Origin: Alphaproteobacteria bacterium UBA6187
GTDB taxonomy: Bacteria; Pseudomonadota; Alphaproteobacteria; Rickettsiales; UBA6187
Reading direction: 5' to 3'
DNA: 15,491 bases
NCBI GenBank assembly: GCA_002422795.1
Contig: DITJ01000070.1
Location: forward strand, 1 to 15,491
Each line of letters starts with the position of its first letter. Position 1 is the stretch's first letter. This document shows, piece after piece, positions 1-6,452 of the stretch. The notes beneath the pieces are model-generated. The model was not told the DNA's origin and searched no databases. It saw nothing but the letters and a program-made list of their open reading frames with translations. A program made the translations under genes and the position numbers.

Positions 1-228
1 TTACCGCACCTTTTCACCCTTACCGAAGATAAAGGAAAAGGGAAAAGGGATTAAGGGATAAAGTAAACTTCATCCCTATTCCCTTCATCCCTTAACCCCT
101 TAACTTAGGCGGTTATTCTCTGTGGTACTTTCCCTTGGGTCACCCCAGGCGGTGATTAGCCGCCACCTTTTTTCCGTGGAGCCCGGACTTTCCTCTATGC
201 AAGCACAGCAGTCATCCGGCTACCTGAA
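1..228 (-). ncRNA. rnpB: RNase P RNA (bacterial class A), 3' part cut off by the window edge
   Basis: Catalytic RNA of RNase P, which removes 5' leaders from pre-tRNAs together with the RnpA protein. Read on the minus strand, the universally conserved blocks appear in order. GAGGAAAGTCCGGGCTCCAC lies at about 176-195. A C-A-G-A-G-A-x-x-A-A-C-C-G-C-C block lies at about 108-123. GGTAAGGGTGAAA followed by GGTGCGGTAA lies at 1-23. A short P3 hairpin (CTGTG/CATAG) sits just before the first block. The 5' end near 228 is estimated from the promoter and the start of P1. The 3' part, including the P4 partner strand and P15-P17, lies outside the window. Helix P12, which is variable in the family, is replaced by a long low-complexity hairpin (26-106). 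The antisense 70-codon ORF over this gene is not a gene. Confidence 0.93.
26..106. repeat. Low-complexity phrase-repeat hairpin forming helix P12 of rnpB
   Basis: Between the conserved CCGCC and GGTAAGGG blocks of rnpB the minus strand reads as degenerate 8-7-nt phrases (AGTTAAGG, GGTTAAGG, GATGAAGG, GAATAGG, GATGAAG). A TTTAC turn follows, then a complementary run of CCCTT-type phrases. The innermost pairing, AGGGATGAA with TTTATCCCT, is continuous; further out the arms pair with internal loops. It occupies the position of P12, so the RNA fold is probably kept. Its design resembles the hairpins at 6345-6445 and 13151-13228. Confidence 0.75.
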
Positions 229-234
229 GGCAAT

Positions 235-263
235 AGTATGCATTAATGTGTTAGGTGATTCAA
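235..263 (-). promoter_or_regulatory. Putative sigma-70-type promoter of rnpB
   Basis: On the minus strand a TTGAAT -35 box (258-263) is separated by 17 nt from a CATACT -10 box (235-240). This places transcription start near 228, which matches the expected 5' end of RNase P RNA. It lies in the short gap downstream of the O-methyltransferase stop codon, so rnpB can be transcribed independently of that gene. Confidence 0.55.
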
Positions 264-289
264 GTATAATCTGTTTTGTTGGCGGGTCA

Positions 290-940
290 TTAAAAATTCT
301 TAACCGCCACCGTCATGCCCTCAGCCGTTGGTAGTATTATAGAAGTGTATTTTGCAGGATTTGCTAACCGCTCGTTGAATTCCTGCATTATTTCAATCAC
401 TTCTGGCTTCATGCCCCTTGAGTTATCACCATAAACCGCCCCAAACAGGAAAGTATTATCACCTATTATAAGGCCGCCTTTGCGAACATTTTGCTCTGCC
501 CACTCAAGATAATTTACATATCCGGCTTTATCAGCATCTATAAACACAGCATCAAATGGACCGTATTGCTCAAGTGTTGGCAGTATATCCAGCGCCTTGC
601 CGATTATAAGCTCAATTTTATCCGCTACTCCGCATTTTTTTATGTTATCTAATATGCGCGTTTCCTTGGTTTTATCCACCTCCACCGCGTAAAGCCTGCC
701 GCCTTCAGGCAGTGCGCGCGCCATCCAGATAGATGAATATCCCGCAAGCGTACCAATCTCGACAATTTTTTTAGCCCCCACCATTTTTATTAAGGTTTGC
801 AAGGTTTTACCCTCTATAGGGCTTATCTGCATATGCGCCTCATCCAGGCGTAGGGTAAATACCACATTGCTAAGGGGTTTATCTTCCAGGGCGAAGGTGG
901 ATTCTATATAGTGGTCTTTGGCGGTGTTGGTGTTGCGCAT
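290..940 (-). CDS. Class I SAM-dependent O-methyltransferase (caffeoyl-CoA OMT / COG4122 family)
   Basis: A 216-residue protein of the cation-dependent O-methyltransferase family, which moves a methyl group from S-adenosylmethionine to a hydroxyl (catechol-type in characterised members). The SAM-binding motif I, V-E-I-G-T-L-A-G-Y-S-S, is at residues 60-70, and the acidic residue binding the ribose is in V-E-V-D (86-89). The metal-binding pattern is F-I-D-A-D-K (133-138) plus G-D-N (160-162). Length is normal for the family (about 215-225). The ATG at 940 is the only sensible start, although no good Shine-Dalgarno lies before it. The gene lies upstream of rnpB and downstream of the HIT gene on the same strand, with a 112-bp palindrome between it and HIT. 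The substrate cannot be told from sequence. Bacterial members commonly act on small phenolics, and some homologues are annotated as tRNA hydroxyuridine methyltransferase TrmR, which is an alternative here. Confidence 0.88.
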   Translation of the reverse strand: MRNTNTAKDHYIESTFALEDKPLSNVVFTLRLDEAHMQISPIEGKTLQTLIKMVGAKKIVEIGTLAGYSSIWMARALPEGGRLYAVEVDKTKETRILDNIKKCGVADKIELIIGKALDILPTLEQYGPFDAVFIDADKAGYVNYLEWAEQNVRKGGLIIGDNTFLFGAVYGDNSRGMKPEVIEIMQEFNERLANPAKYTSIILPTAEGMTVAVKNF

Positions 941-996
941 ATTATTACTAATTATTAACGATTTTTTTGAAGTAAGTGTTAACTAATGGGTGCAAT

Positions 997-1108
997 GTCA
1001 TTGCTATGAGCCGAACGAAGTGAGTGCGAGGAAGCAATCCATCTTTCCTTGTTTGGCTTAAGATGGATCGCGTCTTCATGCTCGCTACGCTCGATTCATC
1101 GCGATGAC
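997..1108. repeat. 112-bp GTCATTGC-type palindromic element, intergenic copy
   Basis: The interval is an imperfect palindrome. It starts GTCATTGCTATGAGCCGAA and, read from the other strand, starts GTCATCGCGATGAATCGAG. The arms meet at ATCCATCTT-type sequence around 1038-1066. It shares the terminal GTCATTGC, GCGAGGAAG and GCAATCCATCTT strings with the copy inside the phosphoketolase gene at 2907-3023, so the two belong to one family. It fills the gap between the O-methyltransferase and HIT genes. It contains no coding capacity of its own and is presumably moved in trans, if it still moves. Confidence 0.85.
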
Positions 1109-1118
1109 GTTTAAACCA

Positions 1119-1553
1119 CTAAGGCAAATTCGCCACCGTCACAAACCCTTTTATTTTCTTACAAGCTTCACGTAACTTAGCAGCTATTTCCATAACACTA
1201 TTTTCATCATATGGCTTAGCGCCTTTGCCCCATACTGGTTCTGGCCATGCTTCATCGGTTTTAAAGCGCGCAATCACATGAATGTGCAATTGTTCTACCT
1301 GATTTCCCAGGGCCGCCACATTGATTTTATCCGGCCAATATACTTTATTTAAAGTTTCAGAAATTAATGTGATTTCTTCCATCAGCACTTTTCTATCTCT
1401 TGGCTTTAACTGAAATATTTCTACCATGCCCTGGCGCTCCGGCACTAATATAATCCATGGGAACATCTGGTTATTCATAAGCAGCACGCGGCACAGAGAT
1501 AATTTGCCGATATAATAGGTGTCCTGCATCAGCCTTGAATGGAGTATAAACAT
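1119..1553 (-). CDS. HIT-family nucleotide hydrolase/transferase
   Basis: A 144-residue histidine-triad protein (COG0537-like), a family of nucleotidyl hydrolases acting on substrates such as Ap4A or AMP conjugates. The signature is Q-L-H-I-H-V-I-A-R-F at residues 88-97. The middle His, the nucleophile (His90), and the third His (His92) are kept, while the first triad position is Gln88. The N-terminal F-I-L-H-S...L-C-R-V-L-L-M-N-N-Q-M-F-P-W-I-I-L-V-P and the trailing P-E-P-V-W-G are typical of a sub-branch seen in alphaproteobacteria, in which I recall Gln at that position being normal. The start at 1553 gives the family's usual N-terminus. The gene is divergent from the phosphoketolase gene, 107 bp apart. 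The physiological substrate is unknown. Confidence 0.88.
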   Translation of the reverse strand: MFILHSRLMQDTYYIGKLSLCRVLLMNNQMFPWIILVPERQGMVEIFQLKPRDRKVLMEEITLISETLNKVYWPDKINVAALGNQVEQLHIHVIARFKTDEAWPEPVWGKGAKPYDENSVMEIAAKLREACKKIKGFVTVANLP

Positions 1554-1608
1554 GAATCCTCTACAAATTCTTGTAATTATTATTAGTTACTATTAGCTAT
1601 TTTTTTGT

Positions 1609-1614
1609 TATAAT
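1609..1614 (+). promoter_or_regulatory. Consensus TATAAT -10 box before the phosphoketolase-family gene
   Basis: A perfect TATAAT lies in the 107-bp divergent gap, 46 nt before the ATG at 1661, giving a leader of roughly 40 nt. The -35 region is weak (TTACTA at 1587-1592, spacing 16). AAGG about 7 nt before the ATG provides a Shine-Dalgarno. Confidence 0.5.
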
Positions 1615-1660
1615 TTCTTTATGTGGAACTGGCAACCAGTAACTATTTATAAGGTATAAA

Positions 1661-4156
1661 ATGGTTTTTTATAAGAATGCAAAAGAAACATGGCTGAAAG
1701 GCTATGGAGTTATAAAACACAAAGCAGAAACGATAAAACGCATTGAAGAACTTGAAGAATATCTAACGAAAGAAAAAATAAAAGGTGATGGCTTCGACCT
1801 TTACTCACTACTCCATGCCGCAGATTTAATAGCCAGTGAAGCTTTATGGCTGGTAGTGCACCAAACATATGCAAAAAATATCTATACCGATGGCCGCCCC
1901 TTAAAACATGAAGATTTCAAAGCCGATCCGCAAGGCCATGTTGGCGGCGCGCTTAACATGGTTCCGGCTTATGTCGGCTATCTTATTGCAAATGCAATTA
2001 CAGGCCAAACCCGCGCCTGGGTGATGGAGCAAGGCCACGCAGTTGCTGCAATTGACGCTGTAAACATGCTGGCAGATAACATGCATGATGCCCATAAAAA
2101 ACGCTATGGGTTAACGGACAAAGGCTTATCCGCCTTTGCGCAGGATTTTTATTCATATAAAATTACTAAGGATGGCGCGCCGGAATCTCCGCTTGGCAGC
2201 CATGTAAACCCACATACTGGCGGTGGTCACATGGAAGGCGGGTACTTAGGCTTTGTGGGTTTGCAATATCCGCATATGCCGTTGCCTGGAGAATCACTAG
2301 TGGCATTCTTAAGTGACGGTGCATTTGAAGAACAACGCGGCGCTGATTGGACCCCGCGCTGGTGGAGGGCTGAAGATTCCGGCCTTATCGCGCCAATAAT
2401 GATTGCCAACGGCAGGCGCATAGATCAACGCACCACCATGATTCAAGATGGCGGCATACCGTGGTTTGAGAAGCATTTAAAGTTGCACGGCTTCGACCCG
2501 ATAGTATTTGATGGCCGCGACCCTGCTGCGTTCATCTGGACAATAATAGAGCAGGAACGCCGCTTAAAAACCAATGCCGCTAAAATCCATAATATTGAAA
2601 ATTATGACATTGAAATACCTTATGGCATAGCAGTAGCGCCAAAAGGTGCTGGTTTTTATAATGAAGGCACGAATTATGCGCATAATTTGCCGCTGGTTGA
2701 TAACCCGCATAAAAGTGAAGTAGCACTCGAGCGTTTTAACTCTCACGTAGCAAAATTATTTGTACCGCTTAATGATATTACCCAGGCAGTTAAGTTACTT
2801 AAAGGCCATGATAAATCAAACCGCGTGCAGGAAAAAGAAAACCCGGTTGCAAATAGGGATGTGGAATTAAAGCATAAGCCTGACTTGCCATTTATAGCTA
2901 TTGATTCGTCATTGCGAGGAAGTGACCGCAGGGAGTCTGACGTGGCAATCCATCTTACTAAAAAAAGCAAGAATGGATTGCCACGCAGCTACTCCCAAGG
3001 GGTCGTGGCTACTCGCAATGACGATATCAGCCCAATGGACGCTATCGACGAAGGTTTCCTGCAAACTGTGCTTGCCAATAAGGACTTGCGCCCACGCATC
3101 GGCAACCCCGATGAGATGAGTTCCAACCGCATGGATGATACGCTGGCAGCCCTTAAATTCCGCGTGGTGCAAGCCGAACAAGGTGCGCCGGAATCCACCC
3201 TTGGCAAAGTTATCACCGCACTTAACGAGGAGGCAATTTCTGCCGCAGCATTCGGCAATAAAGGCGGCATAAATATCGTGGTAACTTATGAAGCGTTCGG
3301 CAGTAAAATGTTTGGGCAATGCAGGCAGGAAGTGATTTTCTCCCGCCACCAAACCGAAACCGGGAAACCCGCAAAATGGCTATCAGTACCTATAGTGCTA
3401 ACATCTAACACATGGGAAAACAGTAAAAACGAACTTTCCCACCAGGACCCATCGCTGGCGGAGTCCATGTTCTGTGAATATTCAGATATTTCACGTGTGG
3501 TTTTCCCAGCCGATTATAATTCGGCAATGGCAACTATTAAGGATGTTTACAACACACAAGGTCAGGTTTGGTCTGTAGTAGTGCCAAAACAAAAATCCCC
3601 GGTAATATTCAGCAAAAAGGAAGCTGAAAATTTGCAGGAAGATGGCGGCTGCAATATAGCATGGGCAGGGTTTGAACATGAAAAAGCCATTTTTGCAATT
3701 ATTGCAATTGGCAGCTACCAACTAGTTGAAGCCTTAAAAGCTTCCGCCCGCCTGAAAGAAAAAAACATACCCCATATAGTTTCATATATTATAGAGCCAG
3801 GCAAGTTCCGCTCCGCTAGGGATAAATGGGAAGAGGCGCATAATGCCCCTCGTAAAATATGGGATATCGTGCTGCCAAAAAATATTAAGCAGGCACTCCT
3901 TGCCACCCACACAAGACCCGAAGTGATCGCTGGCGCGCTTATGCCATTATTTAAAGGCGTAAATTTGAAAATCTCCGGTTTTATTAACCGAGGTGGCACG
4001 CTTAGCGTAGCAGGCATGTTGTTTGTGAATAAATGCTCATGGCTGCATATGGTTGGAAATAGCAGTGAAATGCTAGGAATTGATATTAAAAAGATGCTTT
4101 CAGCAAAAGAGATAAATGTGCTGGAAGGAAAGGATACGCCGGATGGGTTTGTTTAG
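1661..4156 (+). CDS. Phosphoketolase-family (XFP-like) TPP enzyme with an in-frame palindromic insert
   Basis: An 831-residue thiamine-diphosphate enzyme of the phosphoketolase family. The classical reaction splits xylulose 5-phosphate or fructose 6-phosphate with phosphate to acetyl phosphate and an aldose phosphate. Family marks visible are two G-H sites (residues 92-93 and 125-126), the TPP/Mg motif S-D-G-A-F-E-E (218-224) with Asn250, T-Y-E-A-F (542-546, with the conserved Glu544) and S-H-Q-D-P (593-597), then a C-terminal XFP_C region. The usual G-D-G is S-D-G here. This diverged branch, known from alphaproteobacteria, is labelled xylulose 5-phosphate 3-epimerase in some databases, so the exact reaction is uncertain. 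It is about 35-40 residues longer than usual phosphoketolases (about 790-800). The excess is explained by residues 416-454, encoded by a 117-bp palindrome. The frame is otherwise intact. It has its own promoter and is convergent with trmJ. Confidence 0.85.
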   Translation: MVFYKNAKETWLKGYGVIKHKAETIKRIEELEEYLTKEKIKGDGFDLYSLLHAADLIASEALWLVVHQTYAKNIYTDGRPLKHEDFKADPQGHVGGALNMVPAYVGYLIANAITGQTRAWVMEQGHAVAAIDAVNMLADNMHDAHKKRYGLTDKGLSAFAQDFYSYKITKDGAPESPLGSHVNPHTGGGHMEGGYLGFVGLQYPHMPLPGESLVAFLSDGAFEEQRGADWTPRWWRAEDSGLIAPIMIANGRRIDQRTTMIQDGGIPWFEKHLKLHGFDPIVFDGRDPAAFIWTIIEQERRLKTNAAKIHNIENYDIEIPYGIAVAPKGAGFYNEGTNYAHNLPLVDNPHKSEVALERFNSHVAKLFVPLNDITQAVKLLKGHDKSNRVQEKENPVANRDVELKHKPDLPFIAIDSSLRGSDRRESDVAIHLTKKSKNGLPRSYSQGVVATRNDDISPMDAIDEGFLQTVLANKDLRPRIGNPDEMSSNRMDDTLAALKFRVVQAEQGAPESTLGKVITALNEEAISAAAFGNKGGINIVVTYEAFGSKMFGQCRQEVIFSRHQTETGKPAKWLSVPIVLTSNTWENSKNELSHQDPSLAESMFCEYSDISRVVFPADYNSAMATIKDVYNTQGQVWSVVVPKQKSPVIFSKKEAENLQEDGGCNIAWAGFEHEKAIFAIIAIGSYQLVEALKASARLKEKNIPHIVSYIIEPGKFRSARDKWEEAHNAPRKIWDIVLPKNIKQALLATHTRPEVIAGALMPLFKGVNLKISGFINRGGTLSVAGMLFVNKCSWLHMVGNSSEMLGIDIKKMLSAKEINVLEGKDTPDGFV
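2907..3023. repeat. 117-bp palindromic element inserted in frame in the phosphoketolase-family gene
   Basis: The ends are a perfect 12-bp inverted repeat, CGTCATTGCGAG (2907-2918) and CTCGCAATGACG (3012-3023). The arms stay partly complementary inward to a shared GTGGCAATCCAT/ATGGATTGCCAC pair (2942-2953 and 2973-2984) around a small A-rich loop. The length is 39 codons exactly and contains no stop in the gene's frame. It adds a basic, low-hydrophobicity peptide (residues 416-454) between a poorly conserved linker and the D-A-I-D-E-G segment. It is the same family as 997-1108. The behaviour parallels Rickettsia palindromic elements, though the sequence is not one I can assign to a named RPE class. 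Confidence 0.88.
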
Positions 4157-4202
4157 GGGGATTAGCGTTTGCTATTGCATTTTCTGCCTTGATGCAAAAT
4201 AT

Positions 4203-4367
4203 CCCCCTCACCCTAACCCTCTCCCTCAGGGAGAGGGAACTATACAGGTGCCGTGTACTAATTTTGATTTAAAAAATAATTCATTCTCCTCTCTATTCGA
4301 GCACTAATGCTTAATAAGAATTCGGTCTAATTCCCTCTCCCTGAGGGAGAGGGTTAGGGTGAGGGGG
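4203..4367. repeat. REPIN-like doublet: two perfect 37-bp inverted REP arms
   Basis: The arms at 4203-4239 and 4331-4367 are exact reverse complements over 37 bp, separated by a 91-nt AT-rich spacer. Each arm begins CCCCCTCACCCTAACC and contains its own palindrome, CCCTCTCCCT-CAGGGAGAGGG. This matches the layout of REP sequences paired as a REPIN, which are moved by RAYT (TnpA-REP) transposases in other bacteria. No RAYT gene is in the window. It sits between convergent genes (phosphoketolase-family and trmJ), where its hairpins could also end transcription from both sides. In the phosphoketolase direction the strand reads through as a P-P-H-P-N-P-L-P-Q-G-E-G peptide, which is the repeat and not a gene. 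Confidence 0.9.
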
Positions 4368-4398
4368 GTATTGCAAGTATAACATAACAATAACACCA

Positions 4399-5118
4399 TC
4401 ACTCCCCAGTTAAACTGCCAATCACGCCCCTTAAGGTTTTAACTTCCTGGCTGGTAAGGTTATTGCGGGTGAATATATTGTTTAAATTCCTCAGCATTCT
4501 GCCTCGCATGGCGGGATGGAAGAAGTTTTTCTTATCCAGTTCATTTTCCAGCTTTTCGAGTAATAAATTTATCTCGGATTTAGTAGCAAAATCAGATTTG
4601 CCTATTTTAAATATTGGCTCTTCATTGCTACTTCCAGCAGTAAACCATTCATAACATAAAACTGATACTGCCTGCGCAAGGTTCAAAGAGGTATTTTCAT
4701 CGCTTACAGGAATAGTAACTATGCTATCGGCCAGTATTATATCATCATTGTTCATGCCGGTTCGTTCCGGGCCGAACATTATAGCGCTTTTCTGGCTGTT
4801 TAATGAATTTTGCCTTATATAATTTGCGGTTATGCGTGGGGTGATAACATTTTTCACCATATCCCGTGGCCTTGCAGTGGTTGCATAAAGAAAATGAATG
4901 TCGTGCAGGGCTTCTTTTAAAGAATCAAACACCTTTACCTTTTCAAGTATGCACCCGGCATTCCTGGCAACTTCCATGGCACTTTGGTTCGGCCAGCCAT
5001 CCCTGGGGGATACAAGGCGCAAATCATCCAGGCCGAAATTATGCATAGCCCGCGCCGCCGCGCCAATATTTTCACCCATTTGCGGGGAAATAAGTATTAT
5101 TGAAGGAGTGTTTAACAT
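4399..5118 (-). CDS. trmJ: tRNA (cytidine/uridine-2'-O-)-methyltransferase TrmJ, SPOUT family
   Basis: A 239-residue SpoU/TrmH-type SPOUT methyltransferase. The TrmJ group methylates the 2'-O of position 32 in the tRNA anticodon loop. The trefoil-knot motifs are all present: motif 1, E-N-I-G-A-A-A-R-A-M (16-25), with the catalytic Arg; motif 2, F-G-P-E-R-T-G-M-N-N (115-124); and motif 3, S-L-N-L-A-Q-A-V-S-V-L-C-Y-E-W (144-158). A C-terminal helical tail of about 80 residues fits TrmJ rather than the shorter TrmL. The start at 5118 places I-I-L-I-S-P-Q right at the N-terminus, as is usual. The gene is divergent from ychF (122 bp between starts). The REPIN-like doublet lies just past its stop. 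Confidence 0.9.
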   Translation of the reverse strand: MLNTPSIILISPQMGENIGAAARAMHNFGLDDLRLVSPRDGWPNQSAMEVARNAGCILEKVKVFDSLKEALHDIHFLYATTARPRDMVKNVITPRITANYIRQNSLNSQKSAIMFGPERTGMNNDDIILADSIVTIPVSDENTSLNLAQAVSVLCYEWFTAGSSNEEPIFKIGKSDFATKSEINLLLEKLENELDKKNFFHPAMRGRMLRNLNNIFTRNNLTSQEVKTLRGVIGSLTGE

Positions 5119-5240
5119 AAAATAAGGATATAAAGGCTTTGTTTAAAAATGCAAGGCCAGACCACGCCGCGCTTGACGAAACTTGCAACCGCCCATTTTC
5201 TCTGCTAAAAGCACAATGTAAATATAAAAAGGAAAATATC

Positions 5241-6341
5241 ATGGGATTTAATTGCGGTATAGTAGGCCTTCCAAATGTTGGCAAATCAACACTTTTTAAT
5301 GCGCTTACGCAAACTGCGGCAGCCGAGGCTGCTAACTATCCTTTCTGCACGATAGAGCCTAATATCGGGCGCGTTAGCGTGCCTGATGATCGCATGGCAA
5401 AACTTGCTAAAATTGCAGGTTCAGCGCAATTGCTACCTACCCAGCTTGAATTTGTTGATATTGCAGGCTTGGTAAAGGGAGCAAGCAAAGGTGAAGGTCT
5501 TGGCAATAAATTCCTTTCGCATATCCGTGAAGTTGATGCAATCGTGCATGTGCTGCGCTGCTTTGAGGATGGCGATGTTGTGCATGTGGAAGGCTCGGTT
5601 GACCCGCTTCGTGATGCTGAAATTATCGAAATAGAGCTGATACTTGCCGATTTAGAAAGTGTGGAAAAACGCCTGCCGAATATGGAAAAGAAAGCCAAGG
5701 GTGCGGATAAGGATGCTAAAGCCCAATTTGAAATAATGAAAAAAGTTTATAAAGTTTTATCTGAAGGCAAGCCTGCGCGCCTTGCAGAAATTCACGCCGA
5801 TGAAGAAAAAGAATTCCGCATATTGCAATTCATTACAGCAAAACCGATTATGTATGTTTGCAATGTAAGTGAAGATGAAGCTGCCACCGGCAATGACTTT
5901 TCAAAGGCAATAGAAGAAAAGGCAAAGAAGGAAGGGGCTGCTTGTGTGGTGATTTCTGCGAAAATAGAAGAAGAAATTTCATCCCTTGAAAGCGATGCGG
6001 AAAAACAGGAATTCCTTGAGACTATCGGCCTTAGTGAAACTGGCCTGGCAAGAATTATAAAATCCGGCTATAGCCTGCTTGGGCTGCTTACCTTCTTTAC
6101 AGTAGGGCCAAAAGAATGCCATGCCTGGACAGCAAAGCAGGGTTCAACCGCGCCACAAGCCGCAGGTGTTATCCACACGGATTTCGAAAAAGGCTTCATC
6201 CGCGCAGAAACTATTTCATCTGATGATTATATAAAGTATAATGGTGAAAGCGGTTGTAAGGAGGCTGGTAAAATGCGCCTTGAGGGTAAGGAATATATAA
6301 CTAAGGATGGGGATATATTCCATTTCCGGTTTAATGTTTAA
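5241..6341 (+). CDS. ychF: Redox-regulated ribosome-associated ATPase/GTPase YchF (OLA1 family)
   Basis: Translation-associated P-loop NTPase of the Obg/OLA1 family, which binds ribosomes and prefers ATP in characterised members. The start is at 5241, giving 366 residues, the usual family length. The P-loop G-L-P-N-V-G-K-S-T lies at residues 8-16 and A-A-A-E-A-A-N-Y-P-F-C-T-I-E-P follows. The G3 motif D-I-A-G-L-V-K-G-A is next. A G4-like N-V-S-E-D-E lies around residue 205. The last 85 residues or so are the TGS domain (L-L-T-F-F-T-V-G onward). AAGGA about 8 nt before this ATG supports it. The reading frame is open back to 5139, but the extra 34 codons precede the universally conserved M-G-F-x-C-G-I-V-G start and have no family match, so I exclude them. 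A phrase-repeat hairpin follows the stop codon within a few bases. Confidence 0.95.
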   Translation: MGFNCGIVGLPNVGKSTLFNALTQTAAAEAANYPFCTIEPNIGRVSVPDDRMAKLAKIAGSAQLLPTQLEFVDIAGLVKGASKGEGLGNKFLSHIREVDAIVHVLRCFEDGDVVHVEGSVDPLRDAEIIEIELILADLESVEKRLPNMEKKAKGADKDAKAQFEIMKKVYKVLSEGKPARLAEIHADEEKEFRILQFITAKPIMYVCNVSEDEAATGNDFSKAIEEKAKKEGAACVVISAKIEEEISSLESDAEKQEFLETIGLSETGLARIIKSGYSLLGLLTFFTVGPKECHAWTAKQGSTAPQAAGVIHTDFEKGFIRAETISSDDYIKYNGESGCKEAGKMRLEGKEYITKDGDIFHFRFNV

Positions 6342-6344
6342 GGA

Positions 6345-6445
6345 GTGGTAAGTTGGTAAGTGATAAGTGGAAAGTAGCAGAATCCGGTGGCCTAAACTAT
6401 GATGGCGATCCGCTTCATCACTTGCCACTTATCACTTCACACTAC
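6345..6445. repeat. Phrase-repeat hairpin between ychF and the FKBP gene
   Basis: The left arm is made of degenerate 7-8-nt phrases (GGTAAGT, TGGTAAGT, GATAAGT, GGAAAGT) and the right arm is their inverted counterpart. The 13-bp core AAGTGATAAGTGG (6358-6370) is perfectly repeated as CCACTTATCACTT (6425-6437). A non-repetitive loop of about 45 nt lies between. It occupies nearly the whole intergenic space, ending 8 nt before the preferred FKBP start. It could act as a weak terminator for ychF or shape the FKBP leader. Confidence 0.75.
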
Positions 6446-6452
6446 TAAAAAA

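Noticed and set aside
122..334. 70-codon open frame on the plus strand at the left end
   Set aside because: It is antisense to rnpB and overlaps the end of the O-methyltransferase gene. The sequence is explained by RNase P RNA conserved blocks.
2909..3352. 147-codon minus-strand frame inside the phosphoketolase-family gene
   Set aside because: Shadow frame opposite a conserved coding region; it starts and ends in conserved parts of the enzyme and shows no domain.
4116..4307. 63-codon frame rich in Pro (P-P-H-P-N-P-L-P-Q-G-E-G)
   Set aside because: This peptide is the read-through of the REP arm, a familiar false gene call, and has no ribosome site.
5139..5240. 34-codon upstream extension of ychF
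   Set aside because: The conserved YchF N-terminus and a good ribosome site place the start at 5241; the extension has no family match.
6399..6452. 18-codon upstream extension of the FKBP gene
   Set aside because: It is encoded by the right arm of a hairpin repeat and precedes the hydrophobic anchor; 6453 gives a normal signal/anchor start.
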